A model generated the notes under the pieces. That model did no database searches and was not told where the DNA came from. It was given only the letters and a program-made list of their open reading frames with translations. The translations under genes were made by a program, and so were the position numbers. From NCBI GenBank assembly GCA_900313015.1, contig OMPR01000008.1, positions 310,001 to 374,000 on the forward strand: DNA of 64,000 bases, in the 5' to 3' direction. Numbering within the stretch: the stretch's first letter is position 1; each line of letters begins with the position of its first letter. Source of the DNA: Rhodobacteraceae bacterium EL53 (GTDB taxonomy: Bacteria; Pseudomonadota; Alphaproteobacteria; Rhodobacterales; Rhodobacteraceae). Positions 16,576-25,614 of the stretch are shown here, one piece after another.

Positions 16576-16701
16576 GGGGCCGGGTTTCCGGTCCTGGGTG
16601 CAGACACGCGTCGGAAAGAGATCCCCTGCGTTGTCTAGCTGCTCCCCTCCGTCCGAGCAACGTGGGGCGATGCGTGTCTGCAGATCACAGGATCCGGCCC
16701 C
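16576..16701 (+). ncRNA. Long imperfect RNA hairpin between GTA g5 and g6
   Basis: The 173-base gap after the capsid gene folds as one long arm. GGGGCCGG (16576-16583) pairs CCGGCCCC (16694-16701). TCCTG (16592-16596) pairs CAGGA (16688-16692). A perfect 11-bp TGCAGACACGC (16599-16609) pairs 16672-16682. CCCC and CGTTG (16623-16626, 16629-16633) pair CAACG and GGGG (16658-16662, 16664-16667). No good reading frame covers it and no T-run follows. It may be an RNA processing, stability or attenuation element; the name ncRNA is provisional. Confidence 0.55.
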
Positions 16702-16734
16702 TGTCCGAGGGGGTGCTGTATGCGGAGTGAATTG

Positions 16735-17334
16735 ATGATGTTGATCGAAGAGACAACAATTCCTGAGGTGGCTTTGCCGATCACCCAGTTCAAGGCGCAT
16801 CTGCGTCTTGGAACGGGCTTCGCAGAGAACAGTTTACAGGATGAGATCTTAGTAAGCTTTCTGCGCGCTGCTGTGGCTGCGATTGAGGCGAGGTCAGGGA
16901 AGGTTCTGATAGCGCGCGATTTCTCGTTGACGCTGCATCGGTGGCGGGATCGTGGGGGCGAGGTGCTTCCGGTGGCGCCTGTTCGCGACGTTCAGCAACT
17001 GGTGCTTGTCGATGCGATGGGTGTTGAAACGGTTTTGGCGACCGAGGATTACCGTCTGGAAAAAGACAGCCAGCGCCCGCGATTGCGTCCTGCTGGATCG
17101 CTGTTTCCGATGGTGGCGGTCGGCGGTTCAATCAAGGTGAGTTTTACCGCGGGGATGGCCACGGATTGGGGCGGATTGCCGGCGGATCTAGCGCAGGCTG
17201 TGTTGTTGCTTGCTGCGCATTACTACGAATACCGGAATGAAACCGGCTTGAGTGATGGCTGTATGCCGTTTGGCGTCTCGAGCCTGATCCAGAGGTTTCG
17301 ACAGGTGCGTCTTGGGTTGGGGGCGGGGCTATGA
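16735..17334 (+). CDS. GTA gp6, head-tail connector (adaptor) protein
   Basis: The 199-residue product has the phiE125-gp8/adaptor pattern: LPITQFKAHLRLG near the N-terminus, FLRAAVAAIEARSGKVLI, the YRLEKDSQRPRLRP strand, VSFTAGMATDWGGLPADLAQA and a helical AAHYYEYRNE. It attaches under the portal. The ATG at 16735 has GGAG at 16723-16726; an upstream in-frame ATG at 16720 lacks this. The gene overlaps g7 by ATGA. Confidence 0.92.
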   Translation: MMLIEETTIPEVALPITQFKAHLRLGTGFAENSLQDEILVSFLRAAVAAIEARSGKVLIARDFSLTLHRWRDRGGEVLPVAPVRDVQQLVLVDAMGVETVLATEDYRLEKDSQRPRLRPAGSLFPMVAVGGSIKVSFTAGMATDWGGLPADLAQAVLLLAAHYYEYRNETGLSDGCMPFGVSSLIQRFRQVRLGLGAGL

Positions 17335-17669
17335 GAGCGCCACACCTTGCCCGGAAGCTGATCCTTGAGACGCCATTGAGAAGTGCGGATGGCGCGGGTG
17401 GTTTCAATGAGACATGGGAAACGGTTGGGGCGCTGTGGGCGGATGTTACCGCGCGAACGGGATCAGAGAGATCTCTGTCGGGCGTAGCGATTTCGCGAAC
17501 CGGGTATCGGATTGTGATCCGGGGGGCTCCTGTCGGGTCGTCTATGCGGCCTGCGCCAGAGCAACGGTTTCGAGAAGGTGCGCGGGTTTTTCTGATCCGT
17601 GCAGTGGCGGAGCGAGACCCGGAAGGGCGGTTCCTAACTTGTTTTGCAGATGAGGAGATAGCGGCATGA
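17331..17669 (+). CDS. GTA gp7, head closure / head-tail joining protein
   Basis: The 112-residue all-beta protein shows features of SPP1-gp16-type head-closure proteins: LARKLILETPLRSADGAGGF, VGALWADVTARTGSE, and YRIVIRGAP. Its start overlaps the g6 stop (ATGA), and its stop overlaps g8, so g6-g7-g8 are tightly coupled. It seals the head and joins it to the tail. Confidence 0.9.
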   Translation: MRAPHLARKLILETPLRSADGAGGFNETWETVGALWADVTARTGSERSLSGVAISRTGYRIVIRGAPVGSSMRPAPEQRFREGARVFLIRAVAERDPEGRFLTCFADEEIAA

Positions 17670-18082
17670 GCTATGGCATGGCAACGGCTTTGCAAGCAGC
17701 GGTTTACCAGCATTTGCTGGCAGATACTGAGGTAAGTAACCTTGTTGGATCGGCAATTTACGACGCTGTTCCAGCAGGTACTTTGCCACAAACCTATGTG
17801 ACCCTAGGGGCAGAGGAAGTGCGTGAGGCGTCAGATAGCACTGGCACCGGAGCACTGCACAGGTTCACAATTTCTGTGATGTCAGAAGCAGCAGGTTTTG
17901 CCACAGCCAAGACGCTGGCCGCCGCCATCACGGATGCACTGGTTAGCCCTTCTATTCCGCCCTTAAGTCGGGGGCGACTGGTTGGGCTTTGGTTCGAGAA
18001 AGCCGTGGCTAATCGAACAGGTTCGACGGGCCAGACCCGTCGCATCGATCTTAGGTTTCGCGCGCGCGTGGAAGACAACTAA
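17666..18082 (+). CDS. GTA gp8, tail terminator-like protein (DUF3168)
   Basis: The 138-residue product matches DUF3168: an N-terminal helix MATALQAAVYQHLLADTEVS, DAVPAGTLPQTYVTLG, TISVMSEAAGFATAKTLAAA and an Arg-rich end (RRIDLRFRARVED). DUF3168 proteins cap the tail tube and help join it to the head. It overlaps the g7 stop by ATGA and is followed 24 bases later by the tail-tube gene, as expected. Confidence 0.92.
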   Translation: MSYGMATALQAAVYQHLLADTEVSNLVGSAIYDAVPAGTLPQTYVTLGAEEVREASDSTGTGALHRFTISVMSEAAGFATAKTLAAAITDALVSPSIPPLSRGRLVGLWFEKAVANRTGSTGQTRRIDLRFRARVEDN

Positions 18083-18106
18083 TCAACCAATCTTTGGAGA
18101 TACGGT

Positions 18107-18520
18107 ATGGGTGCCCAGAACGGAAAAGACCTGTTGGTCAAAGTCGATATGAACGGCAGTGGTTTGTTCGAAACCATCGCGGGCCTGCGCGCAACGCGGG
18201 TGAGCTTTAACGCCGAGAGCGTTGATGTCACCAGCCTGGAGAGCCAGGGCGGATGGCGTGAGTTGCTGTCGGGTGCTGGCGTCAAGTCTGCTGCGATTTC
18301 GGGATCTGGCGTTTTTAAAGACGCCGGCACGGATGAACGCGCACGACAGTTGTTCTTTGATGGCGAAACACCTGCGTTTCAGGTGATCATTCCAGATTTT
18401 GGCACGATCGAAGGTCCGTTTCAGGTGACTGCAATTGAATATGCGGGCAGTCACAATGGCGAAGCGACCTATGAGTTGTCGCTGGCCAGTGCTGGTGCGC
18501 TGACCTTTACGGCGCTGTGA
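18107..18520 (+). CDS. GTA gp9, major tail (tube) protein
   Basis: The 137-residue product belongs to the TP901-1-type major tail protein family. It starts MGAQNGKDLLVKVD and carries VSFNAESVDVTSLESQGGWR and an Ala/Gly-rich end with alternating beta strands. It polymerises into the tail tube. A GGAG ribosome binding site precedes the ATG at 18107. It is placed between the tail terminator and the tail-assembly chaperones. Confidence 0.95.
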   Translation: MGAQNGKDLLVKVDMNGSGLFETIAGLRATRVSFNAESVDVTSLESQGGWRELLSGAGVKSAAISGSGVFKDAGTDERARQLFFDGETPAFQVIIPDFGTIEGPFQVTAIEYAGSHNGEATYELSLASAGALTFTAL

Positions 18521-18524
18521 TCTG

Positions 18525-18845
18525 ATGGCCAATCCGTGGACGGGTGAGGTGGCACTGGTCATCAATCAGCAGCGCCGGGTGCTCAAGCTTACGCTGGGCG
18601 CATTGGCCGAATTGGAACAAGAGTTGGAGACGGTATCTCTGGTCGAACTGGTCCAACGGTTCGAAGGTTCAGAGTTTTCCAGCCGAGATATTCTTGCGGT
18701 TATTGGAGCCGGCTTGCGAGGCAGTGGTGCGGACATTTCGCGGACTGATCTGTTGCAGGCCGACATAGATGGTGGGCCGATGGCTGCAGCAAAGGCCGCT
18801 GCCGAGCTTTTGGCTCGCGCCTTTATGGTGCCGGGGGAAGCATGA
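18525..18845 (+). CDS. GTA gp10, tail assembly protein (GTA-gp10 family)
   Basis: The 106-residue product resembles gp10 family members: NPWTGEVALVINQQRRVLKL, LGALAELEQELE, LVQRFEGSEFSSRDILAVIG. In tailed phages the protein here is a chaperone for the tape measure protein. It starts 4 bases after g9 and overlaps the next gene by ATGA. No enzyme motif is seen. Confidence 0.9.
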   Translation: MANPWTGEVALVINQQRRVLKLTLGALAELEQELETVSLVELVQRFEGSEFSSRDILAVIGAGLRGSGADISRTDLLQADIDGGPMAAAKAAAELLARAFMVPGEA

Positions 18846-19051
18846 AAGATTTTGACTGGCCCGCTTTGATGCGGGCCGGGATCCACGGGTTGCGATTAAC
18901 ACCAGAGCAATTCTGGGGTCTGACGCCTGCCGAACTGCAGCTCATGCTGGGGCAAGGGGGTGGGCAAGCGGCCATGAATAGGTCGGGTCTGGAGGCGTTG
19001 TTGGCGGTTTATCCAGATAACGAACAAGGAGAACGTTATGGCGGAGAATGA
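18842..19051 (+). CDS. GTA gp10.1, small tail assembly chaperone-like protein
   Basis: This 69-residue product begins MKDFDWPALMRAGIHGLRLTP and contains FWGLTPAELQLMLGQ, the pattern of phage tail assembly chaperones. It overlaps gp10 by ATGA and overlaps g11 by 14 bases in another frame. In lambda-like phages a frameshifted partner of the first chaperone has this job; here the two are separate, overlapping genes. Confidence 0.85.
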   Translation: MKDFDWPALMRAGIHGLRLTPEQFWGLTPAELQLMLGQGGGQAAMNRSGLEALLAVYPDNEQGERYGGE

Positions 19052-19700
19052 TGGTTTTGTTGACCTGCAGGACAGCGGCGAAACACTTGGCGATACGCTG
19101 AGCAGTTCAGCAACGATGGCTGCAGGGTTCGACAATGAACTGCGTAGGGTGCGGGAATCGTTGGCTGCAACCGGGAAAGACATGGCAACCTTGGAACGGG
19201 GGATGTCCAAGGGGCTTCGCCGTGCGTTTGATGGTGTGCTCTTTGATGGGATGAAATTGTCCGATGCCTTAGACGGCGTGGCGCGCTCGATGGTGCAGAC
19301 GACATATTCAGCAGCAATAAAACCTGTGACAAATCATGTAAGTGGTCTGATCTCAAAAGGGGTTGGTGGTCTGGTCGAGGGGCTATTGCCATTTGCCGAT
19401 GGCGGGAGCTTTTCCCAGGGACGGGTTATGCCCTTTGCCAATGGCGGTATCGTATCCGGCCCTGTGGCCTTTCCCATGCGAGGCGGCATGGGGTTGATGG
19501 GCGAAGCCGGTCCGGAAGCGATCATGCCTTTGGCAAGAGGTTCAGATGGAAAGCTGGGCGTGCGAGATTCAGGTGGCGGGCGGTCGGTCAACGTTGTGAT
19601 GAATATCACGACACCTGACGTTCAGGGATTTCAACGCAGCCAGGGTCAGATTGCCGCTCAAATGAGTCGTGCATTGGGTCGTGGAAACCGCAATCGATAA
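19038..19700 (+). CDS. GTA gp11, tail tape measure protein
   Basis: The 220-residue product sets tail length. It is short, in line with the short GTA tail. The N-terminal half is helical (LRRVRESLAATGKDMATLER). The C-terminal half is glycine-rich with repeated FADGGS/FANGGI motifs and MRGGMGLMGEAGPEAIMPL, a hallmark of tape measure C-termini. AAGGAG before ATG at 19038 lies inside the gp10.1 frame. Confidence 0.93.
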   Translation: MAENDGFVDLQDSGETLGDTLSSSATMAAGFDNELRRVRESLAATGKDMATLERGMSKGLRRAFDGVLFDGMKLSDALDGVARSMVQTTYSAAIKPVTNHVSGLISKGVGGLVEGLLPFADGGSFSQGRVMPFANGGIVSGPVAFPMRGGMGLMGEAGPEAIMPLARGSDGKLGVRDSGGGRSVNVVMNITTPDVQGFQRSQGQIAAQMSRALGRGNRNR

Positions 19701-19715
19701 AACGGGGAAGAAATG

Positions 19716-20348
19716 ATGAATTTTCATGAAGTGAGGTTCCCGGCCAGCCTGAGTTTTGGTTCTGTTGGTGGGCCGGAGCGCCGGACGGATGTTGTTACCT
19801 TGGCGAATGGATTCGAAGAGCGAAACACGCCTTGGGCTCATTCACGTCGCCGCTATGACGCAGGATTGGGAATGAGGTCTTTGGATGATGTTGAGGATCT
19901 GATTTCGTTCTTTGAAGCACGGCGCGGGCAGATGTTTGCATTCCGCTGGAAGGATTGGTCTGACTTTAAGTCTGGTCGGGCTTCTGCTGAGCATTCGTTT
20001 GATGATCAGGTCATTGGAACAGGTAATGGCGCTGAAACGCAGTTCCAGATCTCTAAAACGTACCGTTCAGGGTCTTTTGAGTATTCGCGTCCGATCACAA
20101 AACCTGTGCTTGGAACGGTGCGAATGGGGCTGGAACGTGAAGAGCTAAGAGAGGGTGTCGATTATGAGGTGGATGTCACCACTGGGTTGATCACCTTGTC
20201 CAATGCGCCGGCTGAAAGTGTGCAAGTTATGGCTGGGTTTGAATTCGATGTGCCGGTTCGGTTCGATACGGATCGTATCCAAACCAGTGTTGCAAGCTTT
20301 CAGGCGGGTGATGTGCCAAATGTTCCTGTTGTTGAGGTGCGGGTCTGA
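19716..20348 (+). CDS. GTA gp12, distal tail protein (DUF2460)
   Basis: The 210-residue product is a DUF2460 protein: FHEVRFPASLSFGSVGGPER, the SRRRYDAGLGMRSLDDVEDL block, FFEARRGQMFAFRWKDWSDF and a C-terminal RFDTDRIQTSVASFQAGDVP. In Rhodobacter GTA this forms the ring at the tail end. ATGs at 19713 and 19716 are both possible; 19716 gives better spacing to GGGGA. The gene abuts g13 with an ATGA-like overlap. Confidence 0.93.
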   Translation: MNFHEVRFPASLSFGSVGGPERRTDVVTLANGFEERNTPWAHSRRRYDAGLGMRSLDDVEDLISFFEARRGQMFAFRWKDWSDFKSGRASAEHSFDDQVIGTGNGAETQFQISKTYRSGSFEYSRPITKPVLGTVRMGLEREELREGVDYEVDVTTGLITLSNAPAESVQVMAGFEFDVPVRFDTDRIQTSVASFQAGDVPNVPVVEVRV

Positions 20349-21235
20349 TGGCTGAGTTACAAGAAGCTTTTCAAGCACATATCGAGAATGGGCTAACAAC
20401 GCTATGTCGGTGCTGGCTGATTACGCGAAAAGATGGCGTGACATTCGGCTTTACTGATCATGACTGCGCGCTTGCGTTTGATGGTCTTGCATTCAAAGCT
20501 GACTCTGGACTTTCGGCTCTGGCACTTGATCAAAGCACGGGCCTTTCGGTCGACAATACTGAGGCTTTGGGCGCGTTGAGTGATGCGGCTGTCCGTGAGG
20601 AGGATATCGAGTCTGGTCGTTTTGATGGTGCGGATGTCCAAGCTTGGATGGTTAATTGGGCCGACCCTTCGATGCGTTGGTTACAATTTCGCGGCTCTAT
20701 TGGGGAATTGCGCCGTAAGGGTGGTGCCTTTCAGGCAGAGCTTCGTGGTTTGGCAGAAGCGCTAAACCGGCCTTTAGGACGGATCTATCAAAAAGCTTGT
20801 ACCGCAGTTTTGGGGGAGGCGGGGTGTCTGTTTGATCTGGAGAAGCCAGGTTACACGGAAACGTGCGCGATCGAAGCGGTGGAAGAGGCAAGGGTATTTT
20901 CTTGGAGTGATCTGAATGGATTTGAACCCGGCTGGTTTGCACGGGGTCGTTTGACCGTAACGTCTGGTCAGGCTTTCGGTTTGTGGGGTTCGATCAAGCA
21001 GGACCGTGTTGAAAATGGGCGTCGCATTGTTGAATTGTGGGAGCCCATTCGCGGTGGACTGGTTGTCGGTGACCAGATTAAGTTGACCGCGGGATGCGAC
21101 AAGTTGATGGGAACCTGTCGGTTAAAATTCAATAATCTTGCAAACTACCAAGGGTTTCCTGACCTTCCATCTGAGGATTGGGTGGCTGCAGTTCCGAAAA
21201 GAGACGGTAGCAACAGCGGTGGGAGTCGCCGGTGA
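20348..21235 (+). CDS. GTA gp13, baseplate hub protein (DUF2163)
   Basis: The 295-residue product is of the DUF2163 family. Landmarks are LCRCWLITRKDGVTFGFTDH near the N-terminus, VQAWMVNWADPSMRWLQFRG in the middle, and a conserved Cys-rich C-terminal part (CTAVLGEAGCLFDLEKPGY, TAGCDKLMGTCRLKFNNLAN). Such conserved cysteines in RcGTA-type gp13 are consistent with a metal cluster, but this is inferred. It overlaps g14 by 4 bases. Confidence 0.92.
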   Translation: MAELQEAFQAHIENGLTTLCRCWLITRKDGVTFGFTDHDCALAFDGLAFKADSGLSALALDQSTGLSVDNTEALGALSDAAVREEDIESGRFDGADVQAWMVNWADPSMRWLQFRGSIGELRRKGGAFQAELRGLAEALNRPLGRIYQKACTAVLGEAGCLFDLEKPGYTETCAIEAVEEARVFSWSDLNGFEPGWFARGRLTVTSGQAFGLWGSIKQDRVENGRRIVELWEPIRGGLVVGDQIKLTAGCDKLMGTCRLKFNNLANYQGFPDLPSEDWVAAVPKRDGSNSGGSRR

Positions 21236-21678
21236 TGTCTGACCGAGCGCGCATTGTGTCTGTCGCAAGACGGTGGATTGGAACCCCTTACCATCACCAG
21301 GCTTCCTCTATCGGGGTTGGGAGTGATTGTTTGGGATTGGTTCGGGGCATTTGGCGCGAGTGCTTTGGACAGGAGCCTGAAGTCGTTCCGGCCTATTCTA
21401 TGGACTGGTCTGAGCCGCAGGGCGTTGAAGAGCTGTGGCATTCGGCGCGGCGTCATCTTGTCGAAAAACCGATGGGGGAAATATGCCCCGGTGATGTTTT
21501 GTTGTTTCGGATGCGATCTAATTCCGTAGCAAAGCACGTTGGAATCGCGGCGGAAAATGGGAAATCTCCTAGTTTCATTCATGCGTACTCCGGACACGGT
21601 GTAGTCGAAAGCCCCTTGAGTGACCCGTGGAAAAGACGGGTCGTTACTTTGTTTGAATTTCCCTTGGAGGTGCTCTGA
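21232..21678 (+). CDS. GTA gp14, NlpC/P60 cell-wall peptidase
   Basis: The 148-residue enzyme is expected to cut peptidoglycan peptides while the particle delivers DNA. The catalytic Cys32 lies in VGSDCLGLVRG and His101 in VAKHVGIAAENG; His116 in SFIHAYSG completes a plausible triad. It sits between the hub and the large host-specificity protein, as in other GTAs, and overlaps both neighbours. Confidence 0.94.
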   Translation: MMSDRARIVSVARRWIGTPYHHQASSIGVGSDCLGLVRGIWRECFGQEPEVVPAYSMDWSEPQGVEELWHSARRHLVEKPMGEICPGDVLLFRMRSNSVAKHVGIAAENGKSPSFIHAYSGHGVVESPLSDPWKRRVVTLFEFPLEVL

Positions 21679-24600
21679 TGGCGACAATACTTCTTTCTGC
21701 AGCTGGGGCTGCAATCGGTGGTACAATCGGTGGTACTGCAGCAGGCCTGTCCTCTGTAGTTCTTGGTCGTGCGGCCGGGGCAACTGTTGGACGTGTTCTT
21801 GATCAAAGATTGATGGGGAGTGGTGGCGCCCCGGTCGAAACGGGGAAGGTTGACCGTTTCCGTTTGACGCAGGCAGGTGAAGGCGCAGCGGTGGCCAAAG
21901 TCTATGGGCGCATGCGGGTCGGTGGACAGATTATTTGGGCCTCCAAATTCACAGAAACTACAGCGACCTCAGGTGGTGGTGGCAAAGGGTCTTCGCCAAA
22001 GCCTCAGACGACACAATATAGCTATTCGGTGTCTCTGGCCGTGGCGGTGTGCGAAGGTGAGGTGACGTCGATCGGTCGCGTATGGGCTGATGGTGAAGAA
22101 GTGTCATTGGAAGATTTGAACCTTCGTGTTTACCTGGGTTCGCAAGACCAGCTGCCAGATCCCGTAATGGAAGCTGTTGAGGGCGCGGGCTTAGTGCCAG
22201 CTTATCGTGGCACGGCTTATGTCGTGGCCGAGGATTTGCCACTTGGGCAATTTGGAAACCGGATCCCTCAGCTTTCGTTCGAGGTTGTGCGTGCAGAACA
22301 GCCAGACATGCCTGATTATGAGAATCGCTTGGGTGATATTGTCAGAGGTGTGGCTATGATGCCTGGAACCGGGGAATACACCCTGGCGACCAGTCAAGTG
22401 AACTACACCAAAGGTCTGGGAAGCAGTTGGGCAGCTAATGCACACAGCCCATCGGGTAAAACAGATTTTGTAACTTCGGTTGATACGCTTGCGCAGGAAC
22501 TACCCAACTGTGATGCAGTTTCGCTTGTAGTCTCTTGGTTTGGGGATGATTTGCGCTGTGGTGAATGTGAGATACAGCCTAAAGTTGAGCGCAAAGAAGT
22601 CGATGGCTCAAATATGCCCTGGACGGTATCCGGTTTGACGCGTTCTTCGGCCGAGGAAATTGCGCGTGAGAATGACCGACCAATTTATGGCGGAACCCCT
22701 GCTGATGCTGCTGTCATAGAGGCGATTAAGCATCTTAATGGTGAAGCTAAGAACGTGATGTTTTATCCTTTCGTGTTGATGGATCAACAGTTGAACAATG
22801 ATTTGCCGGATCCTTGGTCTGAAGCAGATACCCAACCTCATTTGCCGTGGCGCGGCAGAATTACTTTGAACACCGCGCCGGGTCGGGATGGATCGCCCGA
22901 CAAAACACCGCTTGCTGACATCGAAGTTTCAAACTTTTTCGGCACAGCCTCAGCATCGGATTTCGTGATCTCTGACGGCAACGTAAGCTATGTTGGACCA
23001 GAGGAGTGGAGCATGCGCCGGTTTATTCTTCACTATGCGGCGCTATGTGCTGCTGCAGGGGGTGTTTCCTCGTTTTGTATTGGTTCAGAGATGCGCGGTC
23101 TTACCCAGATTCGTGGGCCAGAAGGGTTTCCAGCAGTTCAAGAACTGCGTTCGCTGGCTGCCGATGTACGTGCATTGGTTGGGCCTACGACAAAAATCGG
23201 GTATGCGGCAGATTGGTCCGAGTATTTTGGGTATGCGCCAAGTTTTGAGGCAAACTCACGGTATTTCCATCTGGACCCGCTGTGGGCCGATCCCAATATC
23301 GATTTTGTTGGGATCGATAATTACATGCCGTTGTCTGATTGGCGAGAGGGCGATGCGCACTTAGATGCACAAGGCGGTGCGTCGAGCATTTATGAGTTGG
23401 ACTATCTGGAGAACAATGTCGCAGGCGGTGAAGGTTTCGATTGGTACTACCATTCGAAAGAGGCTGCAGAGGCTCAAATTCGCACGCCGATAACGGATGC
23501 GCAGCACAATGAAACCTGGTTGTGGCGGTATAAAGATATTCAGGGGTGGTGGTCCCATGAGCATCATGAACGCATTGACGGCGTGCGTCAGGCCGCGGCG
23601 ACGGATTGGGTTCCGCAGTCAAAACCGGTTTGGTTTACTGAATTGGGATGTGCTGCTGTCGACAAAGGCACAAATCAACCGAACAAATTTTTGGATCCCA
23701 AATCCTCTGAATCAAGTTTGCCAAAATATTCTAACGGGGCCAGAGATGATTTAATCCAGGGCCAATATTTGAAAGCAGTCGTCGGATATTGGGGCAAGTC
23801 AGAAAACAACCCGACCTCGACTGAGTACGACGGGCGAATGATCGATTTGGCCAATAGCTATGTTTGGTCTTGGGATGCGCGTCCTTATCCCGTGTTTCCG
23901 AACAATCGGGATCAATGGAGTGATGGGAGCAATCATGCGCGGGGGCATTGGTTAACTGGCCGATCAGGCAATCGTACATTGGCTTCTGTCGTGACAGAGA
24001 TTTGTTATGCGTCTGGCCTAAAAGACATCGATGTTTCTGAACTATGGGGAACGGTGAGTGGTTATACCGTCGATCAAGTGTCTGATGCGCGTTCAGCTTT
24101 GCAACCTCTGATGCTGAGGTATGGGTTTGATGCGATTGAGCGTGATGGGGTACTCGCATTCAAATTGCGGAGCGGCACCAGGCCCATTGCGCTTAACCCT
24201 GACTCTTTTGCTGAATCTTCTGAAATTTCGGGTCAAGTTGAATACTCCCGCGAGGCAGAGGCCGAAATGAGTGGCCGCGTGCGTTTGCGGTTTGTACAAG
24301 TTGGTGCGGATCATGAAGTTGTCGCCGAAGAAGCAGTTTTACCGAACGAAGCAACCCATGCAGTTGCCACAAACGAGATTCCGCTTGCGATGACGCGTTC
24401 TGAGGGGCGTCAAACTGTCGAACGCTGGTTGACTGAAGCGCGTGTGTCACGAGAGACTGTTCGTTTCGCATTACCCCCATCACGGACGGATATTGGGGCA
24501 GGGGACATTATAAATTTGCCCGCTGCAAACGGATCAGAAACAGCAACTTTTCGGGTAGATAGGGTTGAACAGTCGGAAATTCGTACGGTTGAAGCCGTTC

Positions 24601-25607
24601 GAATTGAAGAAAATGTATACCGTAACGCGCAAGCTGAAGATGACATTCCGTCCAGCAAAGCTTTTGTTCCTCCATTGCCAGTGTTCCCGGTTTTCTTGGA
24701 CTTGCCGCTTTTGACAGGAGATGAAATTCCGCATGCGCCACATATTGCCATAAGCGCGGACCCTTGGCCGGGAAGCGTTGCGGTATATTCTTCGACGTCT
24801 GATGACAACTATTCTTTGGATGAAATCATTGCCTCGCGGTCGACCATCGGGCTTACAGAAAGCCCACTTGCAAAGGCCGTACCTAGCCTTTGGGATCGAG
24901 GTGAGGGACTGCAAGTTAAGCTGTCTAGCGGTTCGTTGGAAAGCCGGTCAAAAGAGGCCATCTTGAATGGAGCAAACATCGCAGCCATTGGGGATGGGAC
25001 AAGCGGCAATTGGGAGGTGTTCCAATTTGAAAAGGCAGAGCTTTTTGATGCGGATACCTACCTGCTGTCGGGGCGGTTAAGGGGGCAACTTGGCAGTGAT
25101 GGGCTAATGCCTGATGTCTGGCCTGCGGGTTCGACTTTCGTTCTTCTGGATCGGCAACCCGTGCAATTGGGTCTCGCTGCATCGGATCGCAGAAAAGCCA
25201 AGCACTATCGCATTGGACCAGCAAAGCGGGGGTATGATGACCCGTCTTACGTACATCGCATCGAGGCATTTGACGGGAATGGTCTGCGTCCCTACGCGCC
25301 CGTGCATCTAAATGAAATTCGTCTCGACGGGACGCGTTCATTTAGCTGGATACGGCGAACACGTATTGATGGCGATGATTGGGACGGAATCGAAGTACCG
25401 TTAGGGGAAGAGAGCGAGGCGTACCTTGTTCGCGTGAAGAAAGACGGTGCGATCATCCGCGAAAACACTGTTGAATCACCCATGTGGACCTATGATGCAG
25501 CAATGCAAGATTCTGATAATGTGGTATTTCCTGCTGAGATCGAAGTTGCGCAGATTTCGGCACGATTTGGGCCGGGTTTGTGGGCCCAGTCGATCATGAT
25601 TGAATAG
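21678..25607 (+). CDS. GTA gp15, tail tip / host-specificity protein
   Basis: The 1309-residue megatron-like tail-fibre protein is the largest GTA gene. It starts with a hydrophobic, glycine-rich segment (residues ~1-45) like a membrane-penetrating tip. A GTA TIM-barrel-like glycosidase-type domain follows (~residues 430-730, with FCIGSEMRGLTQIR, DFVGIDNYMPLSDWR and WFTELGCAAVDKGTNQPNKF). Phage-tail-type hub and receptor-binding beta domains come next. It overlaps g14 by one base. The frame is intact over 3.9 kb, so the cluster shows no decay. Confidence 0.95.
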   Translation: MATILLSAAGAAIGGTIGGTAAGLSSVVLGRAAGATVGRVLDQRLMGSGGAPVETGKVDRFRLTQAGEGAAVAKVYGRMRVGGQIIWASKFTETTATSGGGGKGSSPKPQTTQYSYSVSLAVAVCEGEVTSIGRVWADGEEVSLEDLNLRVYLGSQDQLPDPVMEAVEGAGLVPAYRGTAYVVAEDLPLGQFGNRIPQLSFEVVRAEQPDMPDYENRLGDIVRGVAMMPGTGEYTLATSQVNYTKGLGSSWAANAHSPSGKTDFVTSVDTLAQELPNCDAVSLVVSWFGDDLRCGECEIQPKVERKEVDGSNMPWTVSGLTRSSAEEIARENDRPIYGGTPADAAVIEAIKHLNGEAKNVMFYPFVLMDQQLNNDLPDPWSEADTQPHLPWRGRITLNTAPGRDGSPDKTPLADIEVSNFFGTASASDFVISDGNVSYVGPEEWSMRRFILHYAALCAAAGGVSSFCIGSEMRGLTQIRGPEGFPAVQELRSLAADVRALVGPTTKIGYAADWSEYFGYAPSFEANSRYFHLDPLWADPNIDFVGIDNYMPLSDWREGDAHLDAQGGASSIYELDYLENNVAGGEGFDWYYHSKEAAEAQIRTPITDAQHNETWLWRYKDIQGWWSHEHHERIDGVRQAAATDWVPQSKPVWFTELGCAAVDKGTNQPNKFLDPKSSESSLPKYSNGARDDLIQGQYLKAVVGYWGKSENNPTSTEYDGRMIDLANSYVWSWDARPYPVFPNNRDQWSDGSNHARGHWLTGRSGNRTLASVVTEICYASGLKDIDVSELWGTVSGYTVDQVSDARSALQPLMLRYGFDAIERDGVLAFKLRSGTRPIALNPDSFAESSEISGQVEYSREAEAEMSGRVRLRFVQVGADHEVVAEEAVLPNEATHAVATNEIPLAMTRSEGRQTVERWLTEARVSRETVRFALPPSRTDIGAGDIINLPAANGSETATFRVDRVEQSEIRTVEAVRIEENVYRNAQAEDDIPSSKAFVPPLPVFPVFLDLPLLTGDEIPHAPHIAISADPWPGSVAVYSSTSDDNYSLDEIIASRSTIGLTESPLAKAVPSLWDRGEGLQVKLSSGSLESRSKEAILNGANIAAIGDGTSGNWEVFQFEKAELFDADTYLLSGRLRGQLGSDGLMPDVWPAGSTFVLLDRQPVQLGLAASDRRKAKHYRIGPAKRGYDDPSYVHRIEAFDGNGLRPYAPVHLNEIRLDGTRSFSWIRRTRIDGDDWDGIEVPLGEESEAYLVRVKKDGAIIRENTVESPMWTYDAAMQDSDNVVFPAEIEVAQISARFGPGLWAQSIMIE

Positions 25608-25614
25608 GTTGGGG

